A stretch of DNA of 8,224 nucleotides from an uncultured Synechococcus sp. (GTDB taxonomy: Bacteria > Cyanobacteriota > Cyanobacteriia > PCC-6307 > Cyanobiaceae): the NCBI GenBank assembly GCA_913040905.1, contig CAJWIC010000052.1:1-8224 (forward strand). The letters run 5' to 3'. The translations under genes were made by a program, and so were the position numbers. Shown in pieces: positions 1 to 5,685 of the stretch (positions within the stretch are counted from its first letter, which is position 1; every line of letters begins with the position of its first letter). The notes under the pieces were generated by a model. That model was not told the DNA's origin. It saw only the letters and a list, made by a program, of their open reading frames with translations, and did no database searches.

Positions 1-131
1 ATCTCGGGATGATTATTAACAAGACGTGAGATCTTGCGGCGTTCGCGTACAAATGCAGACCCCTTGTCAACCAAATAAACCAGCAGCGCCAGGTCCACCA
101 GCACCAGCGTGACAGTTTCCAATATCTGCAT
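1..131 (-). CDS. Partial small protein with N-terminal membrane segment (C-terminus beyond window edge)
   Basis: The minus strand is open from an ATG at 131-129 to the window edge, giving 43 codons. The protein begins MQILETVTLVLVDLALLVYL and has one hydrophobic segment at about residues 4-21. A basic, polar stretch follows (KGSAFVRERRKISRL), which suggests an N-terminal membrane anchor with a cytoplasmic continuation. A GTG codon directly precedes the ATG and is an alternative start; an in-frame stop lies a few codons further up. No clear Shine-Dalgarno sequence is present, which is common in cyanobacteria. It lies 60 bp downstream of the oxidoreductase gene on the same strand, so the two could be co-transcribed. 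I do not recognise the family and most of the protein may be missing. Confidence 0.5.
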   Translation of the reverse strand, partial: MQILETVTLVLVDLALLVYLVDKGSAFVRERRKISRLVNNHPE

Positions 132-177
132 CACACCGTTGAAACAGCTGGACAAACCCTAGCGGGAGATCAATGAA

Positions 178-190
178 GAGCACTCTGCTC
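178..190 (-). terminator. Weak hairpin just after the oxidoreductase stop codon
   Basis: Read on the minus strand, GAGCA-GAG-TGCTC forms a 5-bp stem with a 3-base loop, starting two bases after the TAG of the oxidoreductase gene. It is followed by TTCATT rather than a true T-run. The stem is short, so this could be a weak terminator or a processing site, or it could be chance. Confidence 0.2.
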
Positions 191-191
191 A

Positions 192-1799
192 CTAGGGCCA
201 GCGCAGACCTACCGCCTCGAGGGGATCCATCACCAGTTTGTTGAGGGCCCGGCCCAGCAGCACCTGTGGTTCATCGGGGCGGATCGGGATGACCCGATGC
301 TCTCGAGATCCATTCACGATGCCGCGTCGCAGCAACGAATTGGCCGCCTCCAGACCGCAGACATAGGCCCGTTCCTGGCAGAGGCCCTTGGCGCCGAACT
401 CCCGTTCGCCCATTCGCACCCAGTCACCGGCACACACCACCGTTGGCAACGACGTCTCCAGCGGCGGGCGCTGCTGAAAGCAGCCCGGTGAGAACAACGA
501 CACCGACCCCGGATAGCGGCGCACCTCCTGATCCACCACCTGCGCATCCCGGAAGGCCGGCTGAACCTGGGGAAGCAACTGCTGCATCAGGGTATCGACG
601 ATCTGCTGATCGCTCTGCTCAGCGATGGCACTGGCGTTGTAGAAGTCGCTGGCGATCACCGATCCCTGGGGTGTTTCGCCTCCCCACAGCTGCTTCTGCG
701 ATGCAGCCTGCAGTTGATCAAGCATGAAAAAGGTGGCGCCGGCCCCCTTCAACGCCGTGAAACGGGAGAAGACATTGGCCGGATCAGCAACAGCGATGGA
801 GCGATCCAGCCACAACCGCACCGACACCACATCGATCGAGCCGAGCTCCCCGGCCCGCGCCAGCTCAGGAGCCAACGCAGCACATTCCTGCGATTGGGCC
901 ATCAGAGAACCCATGCCTCGGGCCCCCACCGCCAGCACCACGGCATCCACATCGTCGATCACACCCGTCTCGCCGCTGGCCAGCGATCGCGTCTCCACCG
1001 CCCTGATGGCGCCGCTTTCGGCGGAGACGTTCAGGCGCGTCGCCAACGTCCCCCCCAGCACCTGCAGCAGATGCTCACGGCTAAGACGCCGGCTCAGAGG
1101 AGCAAACAGCTGCTCAGCGATGCTCCTGCTTTGGATCCAGCGCACATCAAAGGAATCCTGATGCGCCAGGGCGTAGTAATAGAGCAACTCCATCGTCACC
1201 GCCGCCGAGAGCTCCTCCGGTGGCTTGAACAGTCCCACCAGCAGGATCGGCCGCAGGAACTCATTGATCATCCGCTCACTGATCTTCAGCTGACGGAACA
1301 AGGTGAGGGCATCGATCGCGTCGTAGCGCTCGTACACCGCCGGGCTGCGGTTCAGATCGAGCATCGCCAACAGCAACCCGGCGATGCTGAGTCGATCGGC
1401 GACCGGCAGGCGCTTGAAGTTGTTGATGGTGGCGAAGGCCTGGCCCAGGGGGCTCGGCAGCTGCATCCCATCGCCGAACACCGGTGCCGTGGCCTCCAAC
1501 CCCTGGGGCGACCAGAAGGCACTGCTGGTGAACGCCGTGAACACATCGCTCAGATCGAGCTCATCGGTGAGCGCATTGATATTGGGGTAGTCACGCCAGA
1601 AGCCCCGCGTGCCGGCTTCGAACGGTTTGCCGCTGGCTGTGGTCAGCGGCGTGCAGCCGGTGGGATCCGCCAGTCCGTCCACCAGGGTGACGCGCACGCC
1701 GGCTTCGCAGAGGGCTTTCGCCGCACCCCAACCGCCCCAGCCGGCACCCACCACCACCACATGGGACGAACCGGCGTCCGATCGCTCCAACACCACCAT
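192..1799 (-). CDS. FAD-dependent oxidoreductase (amine-oxidase / phytoene-desaturase-like flavoprotein)
   Basis: This 535-residue protein is a flavin oxidoreductase of the Rossmann-fold amine-oxidase superfamily. Seen directly: a near N-terminal dinucleotide-binding strand-turn-helix, HVVVVGAGWGGWGAAKAL, with the GxGxxG glycines at residues 18, 20 and 23, and an acidic residue (Asp41) at the end of the second strand. Near the C-terminus (residues 453-493) is the family's FAD-closing segment, with AGD at 457-459 followed by GAKGLCQER and GLEAAN. This arrangement and length match carotenoid-desaturase-like and related flavoproteins common in cyanobacteria. The substrate cannot be deduced, so a carotenoid or other polyisoprenoid role is only a guess. 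The ATG start is supported by a purine-rich AGGGGTCAGGG just upstream. The gene is divergent from ggt across 58 bp, so the two promoters must overlap or lie very close. Confidence 0.9.
   Translation of the reverse strand: MVVLERSDAGSSHVVVVGAGWGGWGAAKALCEAGVRVTLVDGLADPTGCTPLTTASGKPFEAGTRGFWRDYPNINALTDELDLSDVFTAFTSSAFWSPQGLEATAPVFGDGMQLPSPLGQAFATINNFKRLPVADRLSIAGLLLAMLDLNRSPAVYERYDAIDALTLFRQLKISERMINEFLRPILLVGLFKPPEELSAAVTMELLYYYALAHQDSFDVRWIQSRSIAEQLFAPLSRRLSREHLLQVLGGTLATRLNVSAESGAIRAVETRSLASGETGVIDDVDAVVLAVGARGMGSLMAQSQECAALAPELARAGELGSIDVVSVRLWLDRSIAVADPANVFSRFTALKGAGATFFMLDQLQAASQKQLWGGETPQGSVIASDFYNASAIAEQSDQQIVDTLMQQLLPQVQPAFRDAQVVDQEVRRYPGSVSLFSPGCFQQRPPLETSLPTVVCAGDWVRMGEREFGAKGLCQERAYVCGLEAANSLLRRGIVNGSREHRVIPIRPDEPQVLLGRALNKLVMDPLEAVGLRWP
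983..990. repeat. HIP1 octamer GCGATCGC
   Basis: This is one complete copy of the highly iterated palindrome found in many cyanobacterial genomes, here inside the oxidoreductase gene. It weakly supports a cyanobacterial origin. Only one full copy was noticed, and several near-matches (CGATCGC) occur elsewhere. No function at this site is claimed. Confidence 0.5.
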
Positions 1800-1857
1800 C
1801 CCTGACCCCTGCCCGTCGTCGAAGCCGACAAGCTAGGCAGGGTTACTCCCGGCTCCG

Positions 1858-3612
1858 ATGCTGCCTGCCCTGCTGCTGATCCTCGGCCTCTGCATCGGCA
1901 GCAGCAACGTCGGCGCTGCACCGGTGAGCCGCGACGATCCGGAATCCGCCGATCCCGGCAGGGCTGTCATCTCCACAGCCACAGGCAAGGCGGTGGTCGT
2001 CACCGCCAATCCCCTCGCCAGCCAGGCCGCCATGGCTGCACTCAACGCTGGCGGTTCTGCAGTGGATGCGCTGGTGAGTGCCCAGGCGGTGCTGGCCGTG
2101 GTGGAACCGCAGAGTTCCGGCCTCGCCGGTGGTGGGTTCCTGCTGCACTGGGATGCCGGGGAGCGGACGCTGGAGGTGCTCGATGGCCGTGAGATCGCCC
2201 CGCTGAGCAGCCGTCCGGACGATCTTCTGAGTCCCACCGGTCAACCGCTGCCCTGGCGGGAGGCCACCAGTCGCCTCGAGTCCGTCGGTGTGCCCGGCAC
2301 CGTGGCTCTGCTCTGGGACGCCCATCAGCAGCACGGCCGCCTGCCCTGGGCCAACGCCTTGCAAGCGGCCATCCGCCTCGCCCGTGATGGGTTCCGTCCC
2401 AGCCCGCGCCTGCGTCGCTCCATCACCATCGCCCAACGCATCGGGGTCAGTCACAGCGCTGCGTTTCAAGCGCTGTATCTCCCCGGCGGTCACCCCCCGC
2501 CAGCCGACAAGTTGTTCCGCAACCCCGCCCTCGCCAGCACCCTGGAGCGACTGGCCAGAGACGGTGGCGCCTCCTTCTATCGAGGAGCCCTGGCCCAGCA
2601 GATCCTTGCTGGAATTAATGCCTTGCGGGCTGAACAGCCTGGCTTCCGCCGCTGGAGACCTGCCGATCTGGAGGACTACACCGTGGTGCGGCGGCCACCG
2701 CTGTGCCACCGACTGCTCAGCTACCGGCTCTGCACGGTGCCCCCGCCGAGCAGCGGCGGGCTGGCGGTGCTGCAGACCCTGGCACTGCTGAACCAGAGCA
2801 GGGCCTTCAGCGGCCCGACCGATCCAAATACCTGGCGGCAGCTGGCGCGGGCCCAGGCCTGGGCGGATGCCGATCGCCTCTACTGGGTGCACGACCCAGT
2901 GGATGGCGCCATCCCGACAGGCCCTCTGCTGGATCCGGCCTACATCAAGGCCCGTGCCGCTGCCATGCAGGCCTCCCCCGCAACCCTCCCGACTCCGGGG
3001 TTACCGACAGGGCTGGCGACCTATCCCTACGCACTGCCGGATCAGAGCCGCGAACAGGGCACCACTCACCTGACCATCGTCGATGCCCAGGGCAACATCG
3101 CCGCTTACACCAGCTCGGTGGAAACGGTGTTCGGCAGCCGCCATCTGGTGGCGGGAATGGTGCTGAACAATCAGCTCACCGACTTTGCCTTCCGCCCCAG
3201 CATCAACGGTCAGCCGGTCGCTAACCGCCGCCGCCCCGGTCGTCGGCCGGTGTCGTCCATGGCGCCCCTGATCGTGTTCGAGCGGGGGCAACCGTTGCTC
3301 TCGGTCGGCAGCCCAGGCGGACGCAGCATTCCCCACATCCTCAGTCGTGTCCTGCTGGCGTCCCTGGTCTGGCGGGAACCGCCGGCAAGAGCTGTTGGCC
3401 TGCCGCATCTTTCAGCACGACGGGCGGGATTGATGGTGGAAAAGGAACCACCCCTTCCCTGGCCCGTTGCCATCAACCAGTTGACCTCCGGTGATCAACC
3501 GCTACTGCGCCAACGCCTCGGCAGCGGCACCGCCTTGCTGCAACGGATCAATGGGCGCTGGCATGGAGCCGCCGATCCACGCCGGGAGGGCACGGCGCTG
3601 GCAACCGACTGA
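1858..3612 (+). CDS. ggt: Gamma-glutamyltransferase (glutathione hydrolase) precursor
   Basis: GGT is an N-terminal nucleophile enzyme that transfers or hydrolyses the gamma-glutamyl group of glutathione and related compounds outside the cytoplasm. It is made as a precursor that cuts itself into large and small subunits. The 584 residues match the usual length. Residues 1-21 form a hydrophobic signal-like segment, although it lacks N-terminal basic residues. Arg111 (GREIAP) fits the substrate-carboxylate Arg. The self-cleavage site is Gly401/Thr402 in GTTHLTIVD, so the small subunit would be residues 402-584. LNNQLTDF (436-443), SSM (466-468) and SPGG (485-488) are the other active-site motifs, all intact. 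Glu422 (VETVFG) occupies the position that is Asn in E. coli and Glu in Bacillus GGTs. An in-frame stop at 1834-1836 leaves ATG 1858 as the best start. A 65-residue gene follows 39 bp downstream. Confidence 0.96.
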   Translation: MLPALLLILGLCIGSSNVGAAPVSRDDPESADPGRAVISTATGKAVVVTANPLASQAAMAALNAGGSAVDALVSAQAVLAVVEPQSSGLAGGGFLLHWDAGERTLEVLDGREIAPLSSRPDDLLSPTGQPLPWREATSRLESVGVPGTVALLWDAHQQHGRLPWANALQAAIRLARDGFRPSPRLRRSITIAQRIGVSHSAAFQALYLPGGHPPPADKLFRNPALASTLERLARDGGASFYRGALAQQILAGINALRAEQPGFRRWRPADLEDYTVVRRPPLCHRLLSYRLCTVPPPSSGGLAVLQTLALLNQSRAFSGPTDPNTWRQLARAQAWADADRLYWVHDPVDGAIPTGPLLDPAYIKARAAAMQASPATLPTPGLPTGLATYPYALPDQSREQGTTHLTIVDAQGNIAAYTSSVETVFGSRHLVAGMVLNNQLTDFAFRPSINGQPVANRRRPGRRPVSSMAPLIVFERGQPLLSVGSPGGRSIPHILSRVLLASLVWREPPARAVGLPHLSARRAGLMVEKEPPLPWPVAINQLTSGDQPLLRQRLGSGTALLQRINGRWHGAADPRREGTALATD

Positions 3613-3617
3613 TCAAT

Positions 3618-3645
3618 CGCAGCAGGATAGTGACCGAAAGCTGCG
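3618..3645 (+). other. Inverted repeat between ggt and the next small gene
   Basis: CGCAGC (3618-3623) and GCTGCG (3640-3645) are perfectly complementary with a 16-base loop, and they end 6 bases before the ATG of the downstream gene. There is no T-run, so it is not a typical terminator. It could influence access to that start codon. It may also be chance. Confidence 0.2.
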
Positions 3646-3651
3646 CTGCCG

Positions 3652-3849
3652 ATGAAGAGCTTCGAAGACACGGATCCGCGGCCCTACAACCGGCACCGTT
3701 ACCGGGTGCAGTTCCGGGATGGTTCCTTCAAGGACACCGGCAGCTACGCCGAGGCCACCGACCTCTGGTATGCGAGCCGGATCAAGCCCCGGGTGATTGA
3801 AGTGCTGCCCGCCGCAAAGCCATCCCGCCGCAGCGGTGGATTCGGCTGA
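3652..3849 (+). CDS. Conserved-type hypothetical protein, 65 residues
   Basis: This is a short soluble protein with no signal or membrane segment. Its pattern is charged N-terminus, then alternating strand-like residues (RYRVQFRDGSFKDTGSY), a helix-like AEATDLWYASR and another strand (PRVIEVLP), ending in a basic glycine-rich tail. It reads as a compact alpha/beta mini-domain. I do not recognise the family. It begins 39 bp after ggt on the same strand and may share its transcript, which does not by itself indicate a role in glutathione metabolism. The upstream ribosome binding site is weak. Its stop codon lies in a palindrome shared with the convergent gene that ends at 3854. Confidence 0.7.
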   Translation: MKSFEDTDPRPYNRHRYRVQFRDGSFKDTGSYAEATDLWYASRIKPRVIEVLPAAKPSRRSGGFG

Positions 3850-3857
3850 AGCTTCAG
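3846..3857. repeat. Perfect 12-bp palindrome joining two convergent stop codons
   Basis: CTGAAGCTTCAG is a perfect palindrome. The TGA of the plus-strand gene (3847-3849) and the TGA of the minus-strand gene (3854-3856 on the plus strand as TCA) both lie inside it. Allowing one G-U pair, the RNA stem can extend to 3843-3860. No T-run follows on either strand. It could act as a bidirectional 3' end structure, but the evidence is the symmetry alone. Confidence 0.45.
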
Positions 3858-4018
3858 TCGAGGGCAAACTCACCGCGAAGAGCGCGTGCATCCTGAATGC
3901 GCTGATCCTTCGCCAACTGACGCAGCCGTGTATTGAGCCAGACGCGCAACCGTTCGGACGACACTGATTTGTTCAACAGAGCATCTGAGGGCTCCGGTTC
4001 ACCGAAGGGAATCGTCAT
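3854..4018 (-). CDS. Small hypothetical protein, 54 residues, coupled to the DUF427 gene
   Basis: The ATG start overlaps the TGA of the upstream DUF427 gene in an ATGA (4015-4018), the classic geometry of translational coupling. The product starts MTIPFGEPEPSDALL and continues as a basic, helix-favouring region (SSERLRVWLNTRLRQLAKD) ending in GEFALD. It has no membrane segment or cysteine. Codon use resembles the neighbouring genes. I do not recognise the family; the helix could be a protein- or nucleic-acid-contacting surface, but that is speculation. Support comes from the overlap, the clean reading frame and the fit between two neighbours with only 4 bp to the convergent gene. Confidence 0.6.
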   Translation of the reverse strand: MTIPFGEPEPSDALLNKSVSSERLRVWLNTRLRQLAKDQRIQDARALRGEFALD

Positions 4019-4299
4019 TGCAACTCAACCCCTTTGCCGCGGTAGAAAGCGAAGCGTTCACGGATCGATTCGGCGTCTGGCTTGGGGTTGTCGTAGGCCC
4101 ATACGGCATTGCTGATCACCTGATCGCCGACCACCACATCCCAATAACGGGCCGTTCCCTTCCAGCCGCAGACCGTGCTGTGAACGGAGTCCCGGAAGAA
4201 GTCCTCCACCATCGCAGCGCGGGGGAAATAAGGGTTGCCGTCCACCATCACGATGTCGTCGCTGTCAGCCAGCACCCTGCCGTTGAAAATCGCCCGCAT
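4015..4299 (-). CDS. DUF427 family protein
   Basis: This 94-residue protein matches the DUF427 family, a small beta-rich domain of unknown biochemical function that is frequent in cyanobacteria and actinobacteria. Family hallmarks visible here are FNGRVLADSDD near the N-terminus, GNPYFPR (21-27), CGWKGTARYWDV (44-55), AVWAYDNPKP (65-74) and the C-terminal FAFYRGKGVE. The length is normal for a single-domain member and it appears intact. The ATG is preceded directly by AAGGG, which is too close for an ideal Shine-Dalgarno spacing, and no other in-frame start lies just upstream. It is the first gene of a two-gene unit, overlapping the 54-residue gene by 4 bp. Confidence 0.9.
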   Translation of the reverse strand: MRAIFNGRVLADSDDIVMVDGNPYFPRAAMVEDFFRDSVHSTVCGWKGTARYWDVVVGDQVISNAVWAYDNPKPDAESIRERFAFYRGKGVELQ

Positions 4300-4476
4300 C
4301 CCTTGGCACTGATGTTTGTTGGCCGCAGGTTAGAAAATTTCTGTCGGAATCAGTTGCACTCCCCAGGCGTCTCCTGCTTCAACGCCGTCACCCGACCCAC
4401 CGTCTCACAGGAGAACCGCCGCAGTGATCCCCGCCAATGGACTGCAACATCGACTTTGGATGCCGCCAGCGGGGGG

Positions 4477-4497
4477 TGAGCCGTAGACGACGGCTCA
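4477..4497 (-). terminator. Hairpin at the 3' end of the four-cysteine protein gene
   Basis: TGAGCCGT (4477-4484) and ACGGCTCA (4490-4497) form a perfect 8-bp stem around a 5-base loop. The minus-strand gene's stop codon (4495-4497) is the first part of the stem. On the minus strand it is followed by a C-run (CCCCCC), not a T-run. It is a stable 3' end structure and may be a non-canonical terminator or an RNA-stabilising hairpin. Confidence 0.4.
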
Positions 4498-4671
4498 GGA
4501 TGCGATCGACAGATCCGAACCATCGTCAATGTGCAAATGGGTCGTCAGACATCTGGTGACACAGGTCTGGTCGTGGATGTTGCACTCACTGATGCAGACG
4601 AAATACTCATCCAGAGCCTGCCAGCGTTCACCGATGGACTGATGCTCGTGCTCCTGTTTGAGTGAATACAC
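4495..4671 (-). CDS. Small four-cysteine protein (CX3C-X6-CX3C), 58 residues
   Basis: Reading from a GTG at 4671-4669, the minus strand encodes 58 residues starting VYSLKQEHEHQSIGERW. The central part carries two spaced cysteine pairs: Cys26-x3-Cys30, then six residues, then Cys37-x3-Cys41. His45 and His47 follow, and the tail is acidic. Such spacing suits either a disulfide-linked helical hairpin or a metal site. GAGG five bases upstream of the GTG supports this start, and an in-frame stop lies seven codons further up. There is no signal peptide. An overlapping ATG three bases earlier is in another frame and gives a low-complexity Ser/Thr product. The protein resembles small conserved cyanobacterial hypotheticals in style, but I cannot name a family. 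It stands alone between AT-rich spacers. Confidence 0.65.
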   Translation of the reverse strand: MYSLKQEHEHQSIGERWQALDEYFVCISECNIHDQTCVTRCLTTHLHIDDGSDLSIAS

Positions 4672-4694
4672 ATGATCCTCGCAAGTGGATCACC

Positions 4695-4722
4695 CTTACA
4701 AGAGCTTTCAATGCCTGGTCAA
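4695..4722 (-). promoter_or_regulatory. Candidate sigma70-type promoter for the four-cysteine protein gene
   Basis: On the minus strand, TTGACC (4722-4717) matches the -35 consensus at 5 of 6 positions. After a 16-base spacer, TGTAAG (4700-4695) matches the -10 at 4 of 6. It lies 24 bases upstream of the GTG start, leaving a short 5' leader containing GAGG. Confidence 0.4.
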
Positions 4723-4742
4723 TAAAAACATTGCGGAGAATA

Positions 4743-4786
4743 AAATACTTAGGAAAATACTCTCAAGAAGAAATACTTAGCTTGAG
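4743..4786. repeat. Repeated AAATACT(TAG) motif with an overlapping inverted repeat
   Basis: AAATACTTAG occurs at 4743-4752 and 4771-4780, with a partial third copy (AAATACT) at 4755-4761. CTCAAG (4762-4767) and CTTGAG (4781-4786) form a 6-bp inverted repeat around the last copy. The cluster lies between the divergent genes starting at 4671 and 4861 and could be an operator. The region is AT-rich, which raises the chance of coincidence. Confidence 0.35.
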
Positions 4787-4807
4787 CGTGAAGAAGCCTT
4801 AACGCCG

Positions 4808-4824
4808 GTTGTCCCCTGGACGAC
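4808..4824 (+). promoter_or_regulatory. Leader hairpin upstream of the 53-residue protein gene
   Basis: GTTGTCC-CCT-GGACGAC can fold into a 7-bp stem with one G-U pair and a 3-base loop. It ends about 24 bases before the Shine-Dalgarno region, so it would be in the 5' leader if transcription starts upstream. The role is unknown. Confidence 0.25.
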
Positions 4825-4860
4825 GAACCACAAAATTGAAATCAGAGAAAGGGAGGTGTC

Positions 4861-5022
4861 ATGGAGTTCAGAAGTCGCATCTTTGCCAACTCACAGGGAC
4901 AGACGATCGACGCGATCGGCAACGGCCGCTACCTGGTCTGCCAGCAGACCAGCTGCGTCATGGTGAAGGGCTGGCGTCAAGCCCAGGCTGCCTTGAAACG
5001 CCAGGATCCATTGATGGGATGA
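4861..5022 (+). CDS. Small hypothetical protein, 53 residues, with strong ribosome binding site
   Basis: The ATG at 4861 is preceded by AAAGGGAGGTGTC, containing GGAGGT at ideal spacing. This is the strongest Shine-Dalgarno sequence in the window and is good evidence that the frame is translated. The protein starts MEFRSRIFANSQGQTIDAIG, continues NGRYLVCQQTSCVMVKGWRQ and ends with a helix-like basic stretch (AQAALKRQDPLMG). Cys27 and Cys32 are separated by four residues (CQQTSC). No membrane segment or signal is present. A strand-turn-strand followed by a helix is plausible. I do not recognise the family. It is divergent from the four-cysteine gene and convergent with the membrane protein ending at 5053. 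Confidence 0.65.
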   Translation: MEFRSRIFANSQGQTIDAIGNGRYLVCQQTSCVMVKGWRQAQAALKRQDPLMG

Positions 5023-5052
5023 GACCCCTGGCGCGCCTGCCAACCTTGGCCC

Positions 5053-5283
5053 TTAAAGGGTCTGCCAGGTACTGGTAAGCCACTGCGGAGCAAGGCTCCA
5101 CCAGATCGCAACAATCACAAAGATCGACATCAAGCCGATGAGGCTGGTGATCAGCGTTTCCTCGCGCTGAGCATCGGACACAACTTTTCTGACTTTGCCC
5201 AAGGATCGATCGGTCTCTGCTCTGGGTGTAGGTCGACAGAAAGCGAGCGTCATCGGTGAAAACACCGACCGTTCACTGGCCAC
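5053..5283 (-). CDS. Small single-pass membrane protein (42-76 residues depending on start)
   Basis: The longest reading starts at GTG 5283 and gives 76 residues. The convincing part is the C-terminal 42: a polar SDAQREETL followed by a membrane helix (LITSLIGLMSIFVIVAIWW, about residues 44-62) and a short SLAPQWLTS tail. Upstream residues (for example FCRPTPRAETDRS) use rarer AGA/CGA codons and look non-coding. A start at GTG 5181, giving VSDAQREETL, is therefore a serious alternative, and ATG 5253 is a third. None has a strong ribosome binding site. From the longest start it lies 8 bp downstream of the 33-residue membrane protein on the same strand, so the two are probably co-transcribed. 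The family is not recognised; such one-helix proteins are typical of picocyanobacteria. Confidence 0.55.
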   Translation of the reverse strand: MASERSVFSPMTLAFCRPTPRAETDRSLGKVRKVVSDAQREETLITSLIGLMSIFVIVAIWWSLAPQWLTSTWQTL

Positions 5284-5291
5284 CGAAGACG

Positions 5292-5393
5292 TCAGAGCAA
5301 GTCGAAGTTGTCATCATCATCCTCATCTTCGTTGGACTGAAGCCACAAGGCGGCCATCGGGAAGATAAAACATCCTGCAAGAATAATTTCCAT
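5292..5393 (-). CDS. 33-residue membrane microprotein with acidic tail
   Basis: ATG 5393-5391 opens a frame of 33 residues: MEIILAGCFIFPMAALWLQ followed by SNEDEDDDDNFDLL. The first 18 or so residues form one hydrophobic helix with a cysteine at position 8. The tail has seven consecutive Glu/Asp residues. A membrane helix with a strongly acidic tail is unlikely as a random frame and resembles small membrane proteins of picocyanobacteria. There is no clear Shine-Dalgarno sequence and the upstream region is AT-rich. It precedes the 5053-5283 membrane protein on the same strand. I know no matching photosystem subunit. The acidic tail could bind cations or a partner, which is speculation. Confidence 0.5.
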   Translation of the reverse strand: MEIILAGCFIFPMAALWLQSNEDEDDDDNFDLL

Positions 5394-5425
5394 TAATCAG
5401 GAAAAAACTGGGTATTCAGAACTTA

Positions 5426-5461
5426 AATTGGTCATTTCAAAGACGTCGGTAACAACCAATT
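5426..5461. repeat. Inverted repeat AATTGGT...ACCAATT in a divergent spacer
   Basis: The 7-base arms at 5426-5432 and 5455-5461 are perfect, separated by 22 bases. They lie between the minus-strand start at 5393 and the plus-strand microproteins from 5605, so they could be an operator for either. Two more symmetric elements are in the same spacer: CCGTTT/AAACGG (5502-5527) and CGAAT-C-ATTCG (5535-5545). Confidence 0.3.
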
Positions 5462-5604
5462 CACAAGCCGCCAAACATGGTCACAAATGATTCATACCGT
5501 ACCGTTTAAGCAGATTCACTCAAACGGCCTACAACGAATCATTCGATACGTTTCTAACTTCAATCAAGACGGATGATTGAATTATCCATTCAAATGTTCA
5601 ACCA

Positions 5605-5682
5605 ATGGAACTGCTTGCCCTGGCCATCATCGTTGGCATCAGTGGAGGCCTTGCCGCCCGCCTGACCCCGCGCAAAAACTGA
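5605..5682 (+). CDS. 25-residue single-helix membrane microprotein, first of a tandem pair
   Basis: ATG 5605 gives MELLALAIIVGISGGLAARL plus TPRKN and then TGA. Residues 2-17 are a continuous hydrophobic helix with a GISGG turn, and the end is basic (RLTPRK). By the positive-inside rule the C-terminus would face the cytoplasm. No clear ribosome binding site is visible. An overlapping frame starting at 5572-5593 gives a non-hydrophobic peptide and is less convincing. The stop is only 3 bases before the next microprotein's ATG. The size fits the small one-helix subunits of photosynthetic complexes, but it does not match any Psb, Psa or Pet subunit I know. Confidence 0.45.
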   Translation: MELLALAIIVGISGGLAARLTPRKN

Positions 5683-5685
5683 ACC

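Noticed and set aside
132..191. CCCTAG (157-162 region) and CTAGGG as a terminator or mobile-element end repeat
   Set aside because: The arms are only 6 bases with a long loop and no T-run, and no transposase or target duplication is nearby.
714..1805. Long plus-strand open frame (363 codons) opposite the oxidoreductase gene
   Set aside because: It is antisense to a gene with clear FAD-binding motifs. The product is rich in Arg, Gln and His with no recognisable domain, as expected for the shadow of a GC-rich gene.
1843..2892. Long minus-strand open frame (349 codons) opposite ggt
   Set aside because: The plus strand here encodes GGT with recognisable family motifs. The antisense product is Gly/Gln/Arg-rich and has no family signature.
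4018..4479. Plus-strand open frame of 153 codons
   Set aside because: Its first two-thirds are antisense to the DUF427 gene and the rest is spacer. It shows no domain or ribosome binding site.
4424..4486. 20-codon GTG-initiated plus-strand frame with CAGGAG upstream
   Set aside because: It is very short, the spacing from CAGGAG is long, and the peptide has no recognisable property. It also overlaps the hairpin after the four-cysteine gene.
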